Shown: piece after piece, positions 52,209-60,842 of the stretch
How positions within the stretch are numbered: the stretch's first letter is position 1
How the letters are laid out: the number at the start of each line of letters is the position of its first letter
Assembly (NCBI RefSeq): GCF_019457535.1
Contig: NZ_CP080417.1
Location: 434,001 to 498,000, forward strand
Direction: 5' to 3'
DNA length: 64,000 bases
From: Shewanella halotolerans
GTDB taxonomy: Bacteria; Pseudomonadota; Gammaproteobacteria; Enterobacterales; Shewanellaceae
Notes under the pieces: model-generated
Told to the model about the DNA's origin: nothing
Databases searched by the model: none
What the model saw: the letters and a program-made list of their open reading frames with translations, nothing else
Position numbers and translations under genes: made by a program

Positions 52209-52382
52209 TTAGTAGAAATCTCCCCCCATGGCGCGTTTAAGTGCCGCCTCTTCGAGTAACTCTTCCAGGCGACGTTTGACTTCGCGTCTGTGTTGCAGCT
52301 CACAGGCCGCCTTAGGGTTTTTGGGTGCTGTGATCGCTTCGATTTCAGCATCGTTCGGAATAACATCGAGTAACTGAGCCAT
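52209..52382 (-). CDS. Small 57-aa protein of unknown function
   Basis: A short frame (ATG 52382 to TAA 52209) encodes MAQLLDVIPNDAEIEAIT..., rich in charged residues, with a basic-acidic helix in its second half (REVKRRLEELLEEAALKRA) and a C-terminal GGDFY. GAGGA lies 9 nt upstream. Codon use and the reading-frame position look like a real gene, and third positions vary as in neighbours. I do not recognise the family. Confidence 0.6.
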   Translation of the reverse strand: MAQLLDVIPNDAEIEAITAPKNPKAACELQHRREVKRRLEELLEEAALKRAMGGDFY

Positions 52383-52710
52383 AGTGAAATCCTCGTCAAA
52401 TAAAGTGCTTGTGCACTCATTTGGTGCCGCTTAGCACTGAGCCGCTTTAACATAAAGTTAACTGAGTCAAAGCGTTAGCTAGTTTAGCGTCCTAAGGCGT
52501 GAGCACATTAGCGAGCGCTAATGAGAAAAATAGCAGGGGATTTTCGATTTTTGTTTGATCGAGTTAACACAATTGTATTTGTCGTGGATTTAGACAAAAT
52601 GTGAGCGAATAGACGGGCGGTACTTTTATAACTTTATGTTTTTAATTGAAATATTTTAAGGCTGATAGTGAGTTGCCAGCTAATTTAGTGGCAACTCATT
52701 TAAATTTAGA
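52383..52710. other. AT-rich intergenic region with a palindrome
   Basis: A 328-bp gap between the small gene and the TorF-like gene (both minus). The right half is AT-rich. At 52506-52523 an 8-bp perfect inverted repeat CATTAGCG-AG-CGCTAATG could be a regulator site, positioned upstream of the small gene. I see no ORF with a supported start. Confidence 0.4.
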
Positions 52711-53403
52711 TCACAAATCGAAACTATAGCTGTAGCCAACGACCACTTTAGGATCGTCACCCTCGAGATCGGTATCGCTGACCAGGAAGGAGATGGTACC
52801 GAAGTCGGTTTCCTTATCCAGAGACAAAGAGTAGTCCGCATAGTTGTCGGTATCGAACCAGGCGTTGACGACATCACCGCTGGAGTAGCCATAGTGGGCC
52901 GAGATAGACAGTGTCTCCGACAGTGGGAAGCTGACGCCTGCGTTGATATAGCTGAGATCTTTCTCATCGAAAGGATCTGCCGCCACGTCGCTGCCGGCAT
53001 TGACCACCTTTGAATAGCCAATGCTAAACCACTTCCAGCTCAGGGCCAGGGTGACTTCACCGAAGTCTATGCTCGAATCGCTGTCGGGGTAGGCGTAGTA
53101 GAGATAGCTGATGTCATAACCAAAGTCTTCCCCTATGCTGCCGGCATAGCCGCCGTAGAAGTCGATCTCGTAGCTGGTGTCGTCGCCGAAATCCACATTG
53201 GACGCCCAGGTTCCGAGGTAGAGACCGCTGTCGTGTTCGAAGTCTATGCCGCCTTGAACCGCGGGCGCGTCTCCCGTCTGTGTGGCGCCGCGCCACAAGT
53301 AGTTGGAGGTTGCGCCTATGTTGCCCGTGACGCTAGCGCTGGCCGGTAGGGCAACCATCAAGGTGCCCGCGAGTAGGCTTAGGGTTCGCAATGCTTGTTT
53401 CAT
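52711..53403 (-). CDS. TorF-family putative outer-membrane porin
   Basis: A 230-aa protein with a signal peptide (ending LPASAS, cleavage near residue 24) and a run of amphipathic beta strands ending in FDL, the C-terminal Phe-type signal for BAM insertion. The first strands (VTGNIGATSNYLWRGATQTG, DFEHDSGLYLGTWASNV) match the TIGR02001/TorF group of small porin-like proteins. AAGGA sits 6 nt before the ATG at 53403, so this start is preferred to the ATG at 53409. Substrate unknown. Confidence 0.87.
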   Translation of the reverse strand: MKQALRTLSLLAGTLMVALPASASVTGNIGATSNYLWRGATQTGDAPAVQGGIDFEHDSGLYLGTWASNVDFGDDTSYEIDFYGGYAGSIGEDFGYDISYLYYAYPDSDSSIDFGEVTLALSWKWFSIGYSKVVNAGSDVAADPFDEKDLSYINAGVSFPLSETLSISAHYGYSSGDVVNAWFDTDNYADYSLSLDKETDFGTISFLVSDTDLEGDDPKVVVGYSYSFDL

Positions 53404-53594
53404 ACTCATTCCTTCTTATTGGTCTATGGGAGCGGCCCTGCCTGTTGTTATGAGTATTGTCAGGCCGCGTACAAGCTATAGCGAAGAGCGTGCCAAATAT
53501 TTATCTGTTATTTTTCAGTCGTTTATTTTATTTGCATCAGAAGCAGGCAACGAATTGGTTAAAAATGAGGCAGAGGATGCACTAGGAGGGTGCA

Positions 53595-53623
53595 TAAAAA
53601 AACCTCCATGGAGGAGGTTTTTT
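53595..53623 (-). terminator. Terminator of the HU gene
   Basis: AAAAAACCTCC/GGAGGTTTTTT with an ATGGA loop ends the minus-strand HU transcript 20 nt past its stop. Because it has T/A tracts on both sides it could also act on the + strand. The 190 bp left to the TorF start hold nothing else clear. Confidence 0.93.
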
Positions 53624-53642
53624 CGACGGATTAAATACCGAT

Positions 53643-53915
53643 TTAGTTTACGCTGTCTTTTAGCGTCTTACCGGCTTTAAACTTAGGTACTACAGCCGCT
53701 GGGATCTGAATTTCTTTGCCCGTCTGTGGGTTGCGGCCTGTACGTGCTGCACGGCTAGTGGTCTCGAAAGAACCAAAACCTACAATAGAGATTTTTTCGC
53801 CGTTCTTCATCGCTTCCGCTACCGTTTCTTCGAAAGACTTTAAGGCGCGAGCAGCTTCAGCTTTAGTGAGTTCAGCGCTTTCCGCTATTTTTGCAACAAG
53901 TTCAGTTTTATTCAT
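53643..53915 (-). CDS. HU-family nucleoid protein
   Basis: A 90-aa HU protein: MNKTELVAKIAESAELTKAE at the start, and the DNA-binding beta arm RTGRNPQTGKEIQIPAAVVP (about 61-80), where the Pro intercalates. Length is exact for HU subunits. It bends and compacts DNA. The start is taken at ATG 53915 (consensus MNKTEL) rather than further upstream. It resembles HU-alpha more than IHF subunits. Confidence 0.95.
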   Translation of the reverse strand: MNKTELVAKIAESAELTKAEAARALKSFEETVAEAMKNGEKISIVGFGSFETTSRAARTGRNPQTGKEIQIPAAVVPKFKAGKTLKDSVN

Positions 53916-54039
53916 TTGGATAGTCTCTTCTTTCCGTAGATTTAGTAATACCAATTACATTAGATACTTGCAATTGCTGGACTTAACATGCCACAAGCAT
54001 CCCTATAATGAAAGCGGTTTTATGCGCTCAAAGGGTGCT

Positions 54040-54103
54040 TTCAGTCAAATTCAGTAAAAATTTAACCCTTGAAACAGAAGAAAGCGACCTGGATTTGACT
54101 GAA
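54040..54103. repeat. Inverted repeat upstream of the HU gene
   Basis: TTCAGTCAAAT (54040-54050) and ATTTGACTGAA (54093-54103) are perfect 11-bp inverted copies 42 bp apart. They lie 125 to 190 bp before the HU start on the minus strand, so they could be a paired operator or form a stem. No match to a known regulator site is claimed. Confidence 0.35.
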
Positions 54104-54170
54104 TTGACACGAAGGCCGGTCAGATAAGGCCTGGGGAGGTGATGGGATGTAAACCTCCCCGATAGAGGGA

Positions 54171-54581
54171 TTAAGCCTTGGTCTGGTCGCTGGTTTTAGT
54201 TGCCTGCGGCAGATACTTTTTCATCCCTTTAGAGAAGGCCATATACCACTGGAAGCTGAGCAGTGCGGTGACGACTAAGGCGATGGCCCAGATAGGCAGC
54301 TCCTGACCGCGCACCACCACCTTAACGTCCTCCGGGGTGATCTGATAGGCGATCACCGCCGTGGCACCCAGTGCCGTGAAGCCCAGGGTCTGTATGCCGA
54401 TATAGATCTTCAGCACCAGGCTTGCCCAGCTGGTGCGGGCGATGAGGCCGATGATCACAGGGATCACGCCCAGGGTAAAGAGATCTAGGGTCTGGCTGTC
54501 CAGGGCGCGCCAACCGGCGAGGATGGCGATAACAATATAGAGGGCGATCAGTAGCAGTATGCTGGGACTTGGTCGGTTCAT
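54171..54581 (-). CDS. Four-helix inner-membrane protein of unknown function
   Basis: A 136-aa protein with hydrophobic segments at about 8-25 (ILLLIALYIVIAILAGW), 35-50, 58-80 (IYIGIQTLGFTALGATAVIAY) and 96-112 (PIWAIALVVTALLSFQWYMA). The C-terminus is charged (KKYLPQATKTSDQTKA). No family recognised. It stands alone on the minus strand between HU and a divergent DUF4240 gene. The ATG is preceded by a weak AAGATG context. Confidence 0.65.
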   Translation of the reverse strand: MNRPSPSILLLIALYIVIAILAGWRALDSQTLDLFTLGVIPVIIGLIARTSWASLVLKIYIGIQTLGFTALGATAVIAYQITPEDVKVVVRGQELPIWAIALVVTALLSFQWYMAFSKGMKKYLPQATKTSDQTKA

Positions 54582-54844
54582 CTTGGCACTTGGGTGAATG
54601 ATTTGCCCCGCAGTGTAGAAAAATGGCGCAACTTAGTCCAACGCTTTACTTAAATGTCTAATGCTTTACCTAAATGTCCACTGCTTTGGCTAAATTGCAA
54701 AGGCCCTGCTGCCAGCCGGGCTGGCTTAGGGTAAGATGTGGCCTCTGTCTGGCCTGTCGCTTGATAAAAATGAGTCAGGATACGCAGGACAGGAGTATAT
54801 GAAGGCAATCGTTAACCATAAACCGCGTTTGGTATGAGAAGAGC

Positions 54845-55354
54845 ATGAACGAGAATGAATTTTGGCAGTTAGTCACCCGCAGCAAGCCTGAGCAAGATCA
54901 GGAGAGCCTGGCGGCGGAGCTTAAGGCGAAGCTGAACGAACTCGACAACCAAGACTTGGCGGCTTTCGACAAGTTCTTCTCGCAGCAGATGCGTCGATCT
55001 TACCTCTGGTCGCTGTGGGGCGCCGCCTACATAGTGACCGGGTGCGACAGCGAATATGGCTTTGCCGAATTTCGCGCTTTCCTGATCTCCCTGGGGCAGG
55101 AGTGGTTCGAGCGGATACTGCTTAACCCGGATGCCTTGGCCGAGCTGCCCGCCTGGCCGGAGAAGGATGGCTATGCCTATCCCTTCGTAGAGGATTACGA
55201 TCTGATCGCCGGGCAGATCTATGAAGATCGCACTGGCGAGGAGTTGCCCTTTGTGCCTTCTGGGCAGGCGACGCCTCAGGGGAAGAAGTTTTCGCCCAAG
55301 AAAAAACAGCTGAAGGCGACTTACCCTCAGCTGTTTCAGTTATTTCCTTTCTAG
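54845..55354 (+). CDS. DUF4240 domain protein
   Basis: A 169-aa cytoplasmic protein. It begins MNENEFWQLVTRS and contains LWGAAYIVTGCDSEYGFAEFRAFLISLG, the segment that defines DUF4240 (found in polymorphic-toxin immunity and stand-alone proteins). Function unknown. GAAGAG is 5 nt before the ATG. The gene has no toxin neighbour here, so an immunity role has no local support. Confidence 0.8.
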   Translation: MNENEFWQLVTRSKPEQDQESLAAELKAKLNELDNQDLAAFDKFFSQQMRRSYLWSLWGAAYIVTGCDSEYGFAEFRAFLISLGQEWFERILLNPDALAELPAWPEKDGYAYPFVEDYDLIAGQIYEDRTGEELPFVPSGQATPQGKKFSPKKKQLKATYPQLFQLFPF

Positions 55355-55375
55355 CGAGCCCTTACTAAGCCTGCT

Positions 55376-55675
55376 CTAGTAGCAGACCTGGCTATCGCTA
55401 TCGAAGGTTAGTTCATGCTCGGCGCAGGCACCTTCCATAAACTCCTCTTCGGCCTGCTCAAGCTGGCTGTCGAGATCGGCCTGGAAGCCGTCGAGCGTCT
55501 GGTTATCGCTTGCTTCTTGCTGCTGGTCCAGAATCTGGAAGTGTTGTTCTACCGCGGCGCGTTCGCTGTCGCTAAGCTCGCTGGCGTTGGCGCCTGAGAT
55601 AAAGGCGAAACCAAGGATTAGTGAGGCCAATAGGGCGAATCTACCTGAGAATCTTGTGTGGGTTAGCTTGCTCAT
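55376..55675 (-). CDS. Small secreted hypothetical protein
   Basis: A 99-aa protein with a signal peptide (residues 1-31, ending SGANASE) and an acidic helical body (LSDSERAAVEQHFQILDQQ; LEQAEEEFMEGACAEHELTF). Two cysteines (Cys84 and Cys98) near the C-terminus may pair. I use the ATG at 55675 because AGGAG is 8 nt upstream; an in-frame ATG at 55681 is also possible. Family not recognised. Confidence 0.65.
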   Translation of the reverse strand: MSKLTHTRFSGRFALLASLILGFAFISGANASELSDSERAAVEQHFQILDQQQEASDNQTLDGFQADLDSQLEQAEEEFMEGACAEHELTFDSDSQVCY

Positions 55676-55857
55676 TGTCATAGCTCCTGTCGGTGTCTTA
55701 AATTCAATCTGTTGTCGGCATCTGGGGCTGTGTTTGCTGCGGCCCGAGTGCTGCTGCCGTTTCATTGATACCTATGTTAATGGCAATAGCTTGAACAGAA
55801 GCTGAATAAAAAACGAACAGATTAAATTGGCTCGCTGAGTGATGAAAGGCGGCTGAC

Positions 55858-56169
55858 TCATTCCTGATTCTGCATGCTCTCGCACTGAAAGCCCTGACGG
55901 CTGTTATCGAAGCGACACCTGAGGCCACACTCCCATAAGACATCGCCAAGCTCCTTGGCCTGCTCGGTGGCGAAGGCCTTACAGCTTTGGTAATCCTCGA
56001 AGTCATCGGTTTTCTTGTAGCGCCCCGAGTTGTAGCCATGGGCATAGACGAAGGCCGACCAGGTTTCTGGGGCCTGCTGGGTCTCTTCCTCTAAGGTGAT
56101 CCAATAGAGGGCACCGGCCAGCAGCGAAAAGAGGATGACGACGAACAGCAGAGAAGATCGGTTTTGCAT
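55858..56169 (-). CDS. Small membrane-anchored hypothetical protein
   Basis: A 103-aa protein with an N-terminal TM or uncleaved signal (RSSLLFVVILFSLLAGALYW) and a soluble tail with four cysteines (QSCKAF, WECGLRC, FQCES) that could form two periplasmic disulfides. No family recognised. It faces the previous gene on the same strand with 182 bp between, so it is probably an independent unit. Confidence 0.6.
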   Translation of the reverse strand: MQNRSSLLFVVILFSLLAGALYWITLEEETQQAPETWSAFVYAHGYNSGRYKKTDDFEDYQSCKAFATEQAKELGDVLWECGLRCRFDNSRQGFQCESMQNQE

Positions 56170-56416
56170 GATTTACCTTAGTAGCCTCACTTGCCCTGTG
56201 AGTCTACCCCAGGCTCGAAGCAAATTGATACAAAGGCTGCCAAAAACTGTGGGCTGGGGAGAAAAGGGTTAATTGCGCTTGTCCAATAAGTAAATGATGG
56301 CGAAAAGATTCGCCAGGATTTTGCATTAAGCCTATATTCAGGTTAGCTTTTGTACACTCAATGTAGTCGCTAGACTCAGTAGGTGTCCCAAGCTTGGGCG
56401 ATTAAGGAGGCATAAT

Positions 56417-56938
56417 ATGAAGTTTCAATCTCTACTCTTGGTGGGAGCACTGGTGTCACTCAACCTTGCCGCCGAAGAAGCCAAAGAGAATCCAGTCACA
56501 GAGGCCGGGGTGGTCAAGATCACCTGGCAGGATGTCGACAGCTACCGTGATGTGAAGGCGGTGGGTGACATTCAGTCCCGCTATGAGCAGCGTGTTTTCG
56601 ACACCCTGACCAAGAACCTCAATAAGGCCGCCGAGAAGACGCTTAAGCCGAATCAGAAGCTGGAGCTGGTGGTGACAGACGTGGATCTGGCCGGTGATGT
56701 GCGCCCCACCTTTGGCGCGACCCCTAACGACATTCGTCTGATCGAAGATATCTACCCGCCACGCATGACCTTTAGTTACCAGGTGCTCGACGGTGATAAT
56801 GTGGTGATCGCCGGTGACGAGAAGCTCAGAGACATGAGTTTCATGCACACCACAGGTGTGATGAACGACAAGCCCCTGAGACACGAGTCTAAGATGCTGA
56901 GCGATTGGCTGAAGAAGACGGTGCAGCCCAAACTCTAA
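56417..56938 (+). CDS. DUF3016 periplasmic protein
   Basis: A 173-aa protein with a short signal peptide (residues 1-19) and a soluble domain with the DUF3016 pattern ITWQDVDSYRDVK and RYEQRVFDTLTKNLNKAAEK. Function unknown; members occur in Shewanella, Vibrio and Xanthomonas relatives. A strong AAGGAGG precedes the ATG. Just upstream is a perfect palindrome CCCAAGCTTGGG (56387-56398), a possible regulator site. Confidence 0.8.
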   Translation: MKFQSLLLVGALVSLNLAAEEAKENPVTEAGVVKITWQDVDSYRDVKAVGDIQSRYEQRVFDTLTKNLNKAAEKTLKPNQKLELVVTDVDLAGDVRPTFGATPNDIRLIEDIYPPRMTFSYQVLDGDNVVIAGDEKLRDMSFMHTTGVMNDKPLRHESKMLSDWLKKTVQPKL

Positions 56939-56952
56939 GGCTGCTGGGCCTC

Positions 56953-58725
56953 TCAGGCGAACTTGAGCGGCCGATACATGGCAATTGCCGCGTCGTTGGG
57001 CGCGGGCGTAAACAGGCTAAAGCCATTTAATGCGGCTTTGGCCTGTTTTTTTGCCGCCGCGCTGTAGGCCGACAGCCCCTGCTCGTCGCAAAAGCGAGTC
57101 ACCTCGGGGGGCAACAGGCCGACACACAAACTGATCAAGGGGTGAGCCACCCTCTGTCCCTGTCTGTCTTCGGCCATTACACATTGGGCCAGCCAGTCGT
57201 CTGGGCTGTAGAAGGATTCTCTGTCTTGGTTAAAGTCGAGCAGTAGGCGGCGACACTCGTCGACGATCGCCTGGCTTGTGCCTATCACCACAAAATCATC
57301 GCCGCCCACATGGCCGACAAAATGCTCGCACCCCAGTTGCTGCTGCAGGCGTAGCGCCAAAGATTGGATCACCTCATCGCCGCGGCAGAAGCCATAGATA
57401 TCGTTGTAGGGCTTGAAGTGGCACAGGTCAAAGTAGGCCAGGTAGAAGGCGCGGCCCTGTTGGCGCAGGCGCTGTAGCTCCTCCTGTATGGGGATGTTGC
57501 CAGGAAGACCGCTCAGGGGGTTGGCGTGACGAGCCATTTTGATGCGCTGCTCGGTGATCTGTTGCAGCAGATCTTTGGTGTGGCCTATTCCTAACAGTTG
57601 TTGGTCACGCATCACCATGAAATGTTGCGCAACCGTGCCATGTTCTGCGGTCAGACACTGACTCACCTCGGAGATCGGCATGCAGGCTGGCACCTTCAGT
57701 ACCTTGTCATTCATCACCTCTATCACAGGGCTGTTCTCGTGCAGTGCGCGGCCATAGGGGGTGCTGAACAGCTCCATCAACTGCGCCCTGTCGACGACTC
57801 CAAGTGGCTTCTGCTCGGCATCGACGATGGCGACTACCTGCAGGTGCGGCGAGCGCACGAAGCGGGCGCTCAGGGCCTTCAACTTGGTCTGGGGCGTCAC
57901 ACATATGGTGCGGGTCGACAGACTTTCGGCCGATTCGGCGTAACGGGTCTGTCGCTGCTTGGTCTCCTGGGGCGCCACTGCCGTCAGTGACTGTGTCGGT
58001 TGCGTTTGGGGGCGGCCCAATAGGTAGCCCTGACAATAGACTATGCCGAGCTGGGTTAGCAGCGCCAGTTCCGCTGGTGTCTCTATCCCTTCGGCAATTA
58101 CCTTACAGCTGAGGCTCTGGCAGAGATCTATGATGGAGCGGACAAACTCCTGCTTCACCGGTGATTGGTCGATTTGGTGGATGAAGTGGCGGTCTATCTT
58201 CACATAGTCTGGTGCCAGTTCGGACCAGAGTCGCAGCCCTGAATAGCCGGTGCCGAGGTCGTCGATGGCGGTCAGAAACCCCTGGCTACGGTAGTGGTTA
58301 AGGCACTCCTTCAGGAGATCGATATCGTCGGCGGGATATTGCTCCGACAGCTCTATTACTATCTGATCCGGCGACAGCCCCAGCTCCTGAACCAGGCTGA
58401 GGGTGAGCCCCTTGGCGTGGCTGGGTTCCAGCAGGGCCTTGGGGGAGATGTTGATAAACAGCTTGCCCGGCAACTCGCGGGCATCGAACTGTCTGATGGA
58501 ATGACGACGGCAGATCTCTTCAAGCTCGGACAGGCGTCCCTCGTGGGCCGCGGTCTGAAACAGGGGCACGGGAGAGAAGAGGGCGCTATGCTCGGGTCCC
58601 CGGCTCAGGGCCTCGAAGCCATGTAGCCGCTGGCTGTTGATGTTGAAGATGGGCTGAAACAGCACATGGATCTTCTCATTCTCGATGATCTTATCCAGTT
58701 CACTGCTCAGGTCGATTGCTGTCAT
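56953..58725 (-). CDS. EAL-CBS-GGDEF cyclic-di-GMP signalling protein
   Basis: A 590-aa cytoplasmic protein without TM helices. An EAL domain comes first (residues 1-240) with EAL at 38-40, ELSEQ, DDLGTGYSG, KIDRHF and AEGIET all kept, so phosphodiesterase activity is likely. A pair of CBS repeats follows (about 270-390). A C-terminal GGDEF domain (about 400-560) reads GGDDF instead of GGDEF, so cyclase activity is uncertain. The reversed order, with EAL before GGDEF, is a known architecture with CBS as an adenine-nucleotide sensor. It may set c-di-GMP levels that MshE reads, but nothing links them directly here. Confidence 0.92.
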   Translation of the reverse strand: MTAIDLSSELDKIIENEKIHVLFQPIFNINSQRLHGFEALSRGPEHSALFSPVPLFQTAAHEGRLSELEEICRRHSIRQFDARELPGKLFINISPKALLEPSHAKGLTLSLVQELGLSPDQIVIELSEQYPADDIDLLKECLNHYRSQGFLTAIDDLGTGYSGLRLWSELAPDYVKIDRHFIHQIDQSPVKQEFVRSIIDLCQSLSCKVIAEGIETPAELALLTQLGIVYCQGYLLGRPQTQPTQSLTAVAPQETKQRQTRYAESAESLSTRTICVTPQTKLKALSARFVRSPHLQVVAIVDAEQKPLGVVDRAQLMELFSTPYGRALHENSPVIEVMNDKVLKVPACMPISEVSQCLTAEHGTVAQHFMVMRDQQLLGIGHTKDLLQQITEQRIKMARHANPLSGLPGNIPIQEELQRLRQQGRAFYLAYFDLCHFKPYNDIYGFCRGDEVIQSLALRLQQQLGCEHFVGHVGGDDFVVIGTSQAIVDECRRLLLDFNQDRESFYSPDDWLAQCVMAEDRQGQRVAHPLISLCVGLLPPEVTRFCDEQGLSAYSAAAKKQAKAALNGFSLFTPAPNDAAIAMYRPLKFA

Positions 58726-58849
58726 CTAGGTCCGCCTCGTACGAAAAGTAGGGCGATTCTATGGCCAGGCTATGACAGCAATATGACACTAAAGTATGAG
58801 CTTACCCGCTCATTCATTTGCTTAGTTGCTTAGTTACTTAGGTGCTTAG

Positions 58850-59161
58850 TTACTTGGCCTGGCTCTTAAATGCCTGCAGGGTCTGTAGCAGTACTCCTAG
58901 CTTCCGCACGAAACTCTCCAGCGCCGGGGCCAGACCATCGCCTTGGCTTGGCAGCTTGGTCATCTCGTCGGCCAGCTCCTGTACATAGGGACCGAAGCGG
59001 TTGCTGCGCGAGGTAAAGCCTTCATCTTGGGTGAAGATGGTGGTGAATTTACCGTGGCCGGCCTTCTTTAACTCATCCAGTTTGGCATCGGCGTCGATGG
59101 CCTGACGATAAGCCAACTGCAGGTTCTCTTTCAGTTGCTCTATTAGGTGACTATGTGGCAT
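58850..59161 (-). CDS. Small helical hypothetical protein
   Basis: A 103-aa, all-helical, soluble protein beginning MPHSHLIEQLKENLQLAYRQ and containing GKFTTIFTQDEGFTSRSNRFGPYVQEL. I do not recognise the family with confidence. It is divergent from the TraB/GumN gene, which begins 48 bp away. AT-rich short repeats (CTTAGTTGCTTAGTTACTTA, 58820-58848) lie just beyond its 3' end. Confidence 0.6.
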   Translation of the reverse strand: MPHSHLIEQLKENLQLAYRQAIDADAKLDELKKAGHGKFTTIFTQDEGFTSRSNRFGPYVQELADEMTKLPSQGDGLAPALESFVRKLGVLLQTLQAFKSQAK

Positions 59162-59209
59162 AACAGCCTCGTGTTGAAAAATTTAGCCGAATTATAAGGG
59201 GCAAGCCAG

Positions 59210-60094
59210 ATGGCAACAAGTCGACCGCGTTTATTAACTATAGGGATTCTACTACTGACAGGGATCATGTCACTCAGCGCGATGGCCGCCGGTGATGACA
59301 AGCCGCCCTTCTATAAGATCACTTATCAAGGCAAGCAGACCTATCTGTTGGGATCGATTCATATCGGCCAGGCCGATTTTTACCCCATGGCAGAACAGAT
59401 CGAAGCGGCCTTTGCCAAGTCGGGCGCCCTGGCGGTTGAGGCCGACACTAACAAGGCGGATATCATGGGGCTGATCCGCAAGTATGGTTTGGCTCAGGTG
59501 GCGGCCGATGCCAAGACCCAGACGCGCCTTGAAGAATACTGCCATACTCGCCGCGAGATCTGTACGCCCATGCAGCCCTACGCACCCTGGATGCAGGCTA
59601 TGCAGTTTAGCGTGATGCGTTTCGCCTCCCTGGGCTATCAGGCCCAGTGGGGCGTGGATCAGATGATGCTGAGCAAGAACGGTTCGCGCCCTGTGATCGA
59701 GCTTGAGAGCACAGAGTATCAGTTTAAGCTGATGGCCTCTTTCAGCCCGCAGATGCAGTGGGATATGGTGCTGGAGGCGATAGATGCGCCGGATGAGGAG
59801 ATGGTGCAGCTGATCAAGGCCTGGCGCAGTGGCGATGAGGCGGGGCTCGATGCCTTGATGCAGGGGCAGATGCTGCACGATGGCGATAAGGAGCTTATCG
59901 ACAAGATGCTGTGGCAACGCAACGAGCAGATGACGGCCAAGATCAGATCCTTGATGATGCAGCAAGATGGCCCGTCGCCGCTGTTTGTGGTGGTTGGTGC
60001 TGGGCACGTGGTGGGGGATAAGGGGATACCCGCCAAGTTTACCGGCATAGAAGGAGCCAAGGTACAAAATTGCTGGCAGACGGCCTGTAACTAA
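59210..60094 (+). CDS. TraB/GumN-family protein
   Basis: A 294-aa secreted protein with a signal peptide (residues 1-26, ending SAMAA). The TraB/GumN (TIKI-like) motif YLLGSIHIGQADFYPM appears at about 45-60, with a conserved Glu in LAVEADTNK and a second motif VVVGAGHVVGDKG near residues 262-274; the two GxxH motifs may bind metal, as in TIKI proteases. Enzymatic role in bacteria is not established. It is followed by cheD after 107 bp. Confidence 0.85.
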   Translation: MATSRPRLLTIGILLLTGIMSLSAMAAGDDKPPFYKITYQGKQTYLLGSIHIGQADFYPMAEQIEAAFAKSGALAVEADTNKADIMGLIRKYGLAQVAADAKTQTRLEEYCHTRREICTPMQPYAPWMQAMQFSVMRFASLGYQAQWGVDQMMLSKNGSRPVIELESTEYQFKLMASFSPQMQWDMVLEAIDAPDEEMVQLIKAWRSGDEAGLDALMQGQMLHDGDKELIDKMLWQRNEQMTAKIRSLMMQQDGPSPLFVVVGAGHVVGDKGIPAKFTGIEGAKVQNCWQTACN

Positions 60095-60201
60095 CCTTTC
60101 TCTGCTCTGCACCGGTTTCTCCCGTTTGGCTATACTGATAGGCAGGATAAACCTTGGAGAGATCTCGATGGACGCCAAGTCCATCGATGCAGGGAGGCAA
60201 G

Positions 60202-60834
60202 ATGCAGGCAGAGGCGACCCTTTTCCCCGTTCGACCGGAATTTGAAGCGATTCCCCGCCAGTGGGATAGCCGCCACGACGCCGTGGTGGCCAGGGTCGAT
60301 CCCGGCAACTTCTATGTCACCGCCCATGATGAGCTGATCTTCACCCGCCTGGGTTCCTGCGTCGCCGCCTGCATCTGGGACCCCTTGCTGGGCATAGGCG
60401 GCCTCAATCATTTCCTGCTGCCCGAGCGGCAACTCCATGAAGACTGGCATCAGCTGACCAGCTATACCTGCCGCTATGGCAACTGGGCCATGGAGCAGCT
60501 GATTAACAGCATTTTGAGTCTGGGTGGCATGCGTAATCGCCTCAAGGCCAAGGTCTTCGGCGGCGCGCAGATGACTGCCACTAGTGTGCTAAACGTCGGC
60601 GAGTCCAATATCAGCTTTGTGAAGAACTACCTCAAGACTGAGGGCATAGAGATAGTGAGCGAAGATCTTGGCGGGCCCTGGCCGCGTAAGGTGCTGTTTC
60701 ATCCCAACAGCGGCAAGGTTAAGCTGATGCGCCTGTCACCTGAGCGGATTAGTAAGATGATGAGCGAAGAGCAGCGCTACCTGAAACAGATAGTCACGGC
60801 TCAAGGGGAGAGCCAGGTGGAGCTGTTCGATTAG
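60202..60834 (+). CDS. cheD: Chemoreceptor glutamine deamidase CheD
   Basis: A 210-aa CheD. It keeps the catalytic Cys in RLGSCVAAC (Cys53) and His in GGLNHFLLP (His70), which deamidate Gln residues of chemoreceptors and can dephosphorylate CheY partners. The ATG at 60202 has GGGAGG just upstream, while longer frames are poor. No che gene is adjacent, so it is an orphan. A small hairpin ATGGAC-GCCAA-GTCCAT (60168-60184) lies directly before this start. Confidence 0.92.
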   Translation: MQAEATLFPVRPEFEAIPRQWDSRHDAVVARVDPGNFYVTAHDELIFTRLGSCVAACIWDPLLGIGGLNHFLLPERQLHEDWHQLTSYTCRYGNWAMEQLINSILSLGGMRNRLKAKVFGGAQMTATSVLNVGESNISFVKNYLKTEGIEIVSEDLGGPWPRKVLFHPNSGKVKLMRLSPERISKMMSEEQRYLKQIVTAQGESQVELFD

Positions 60835-60842
60835 TGAGTTAG

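Noticed and set aside
52055..52453. 132-aa minus-strand open frame over the 57-aa gene
   Set aside because: Its composition is poor for a protein and it lacks a good ribosome site; the 57-aa frame is better supported.
60168..60245. 25-codon ORF overlapping the cheD start
   Set aside because: Short, no conserved protein pattern; kept only as a possible regulatory leader.
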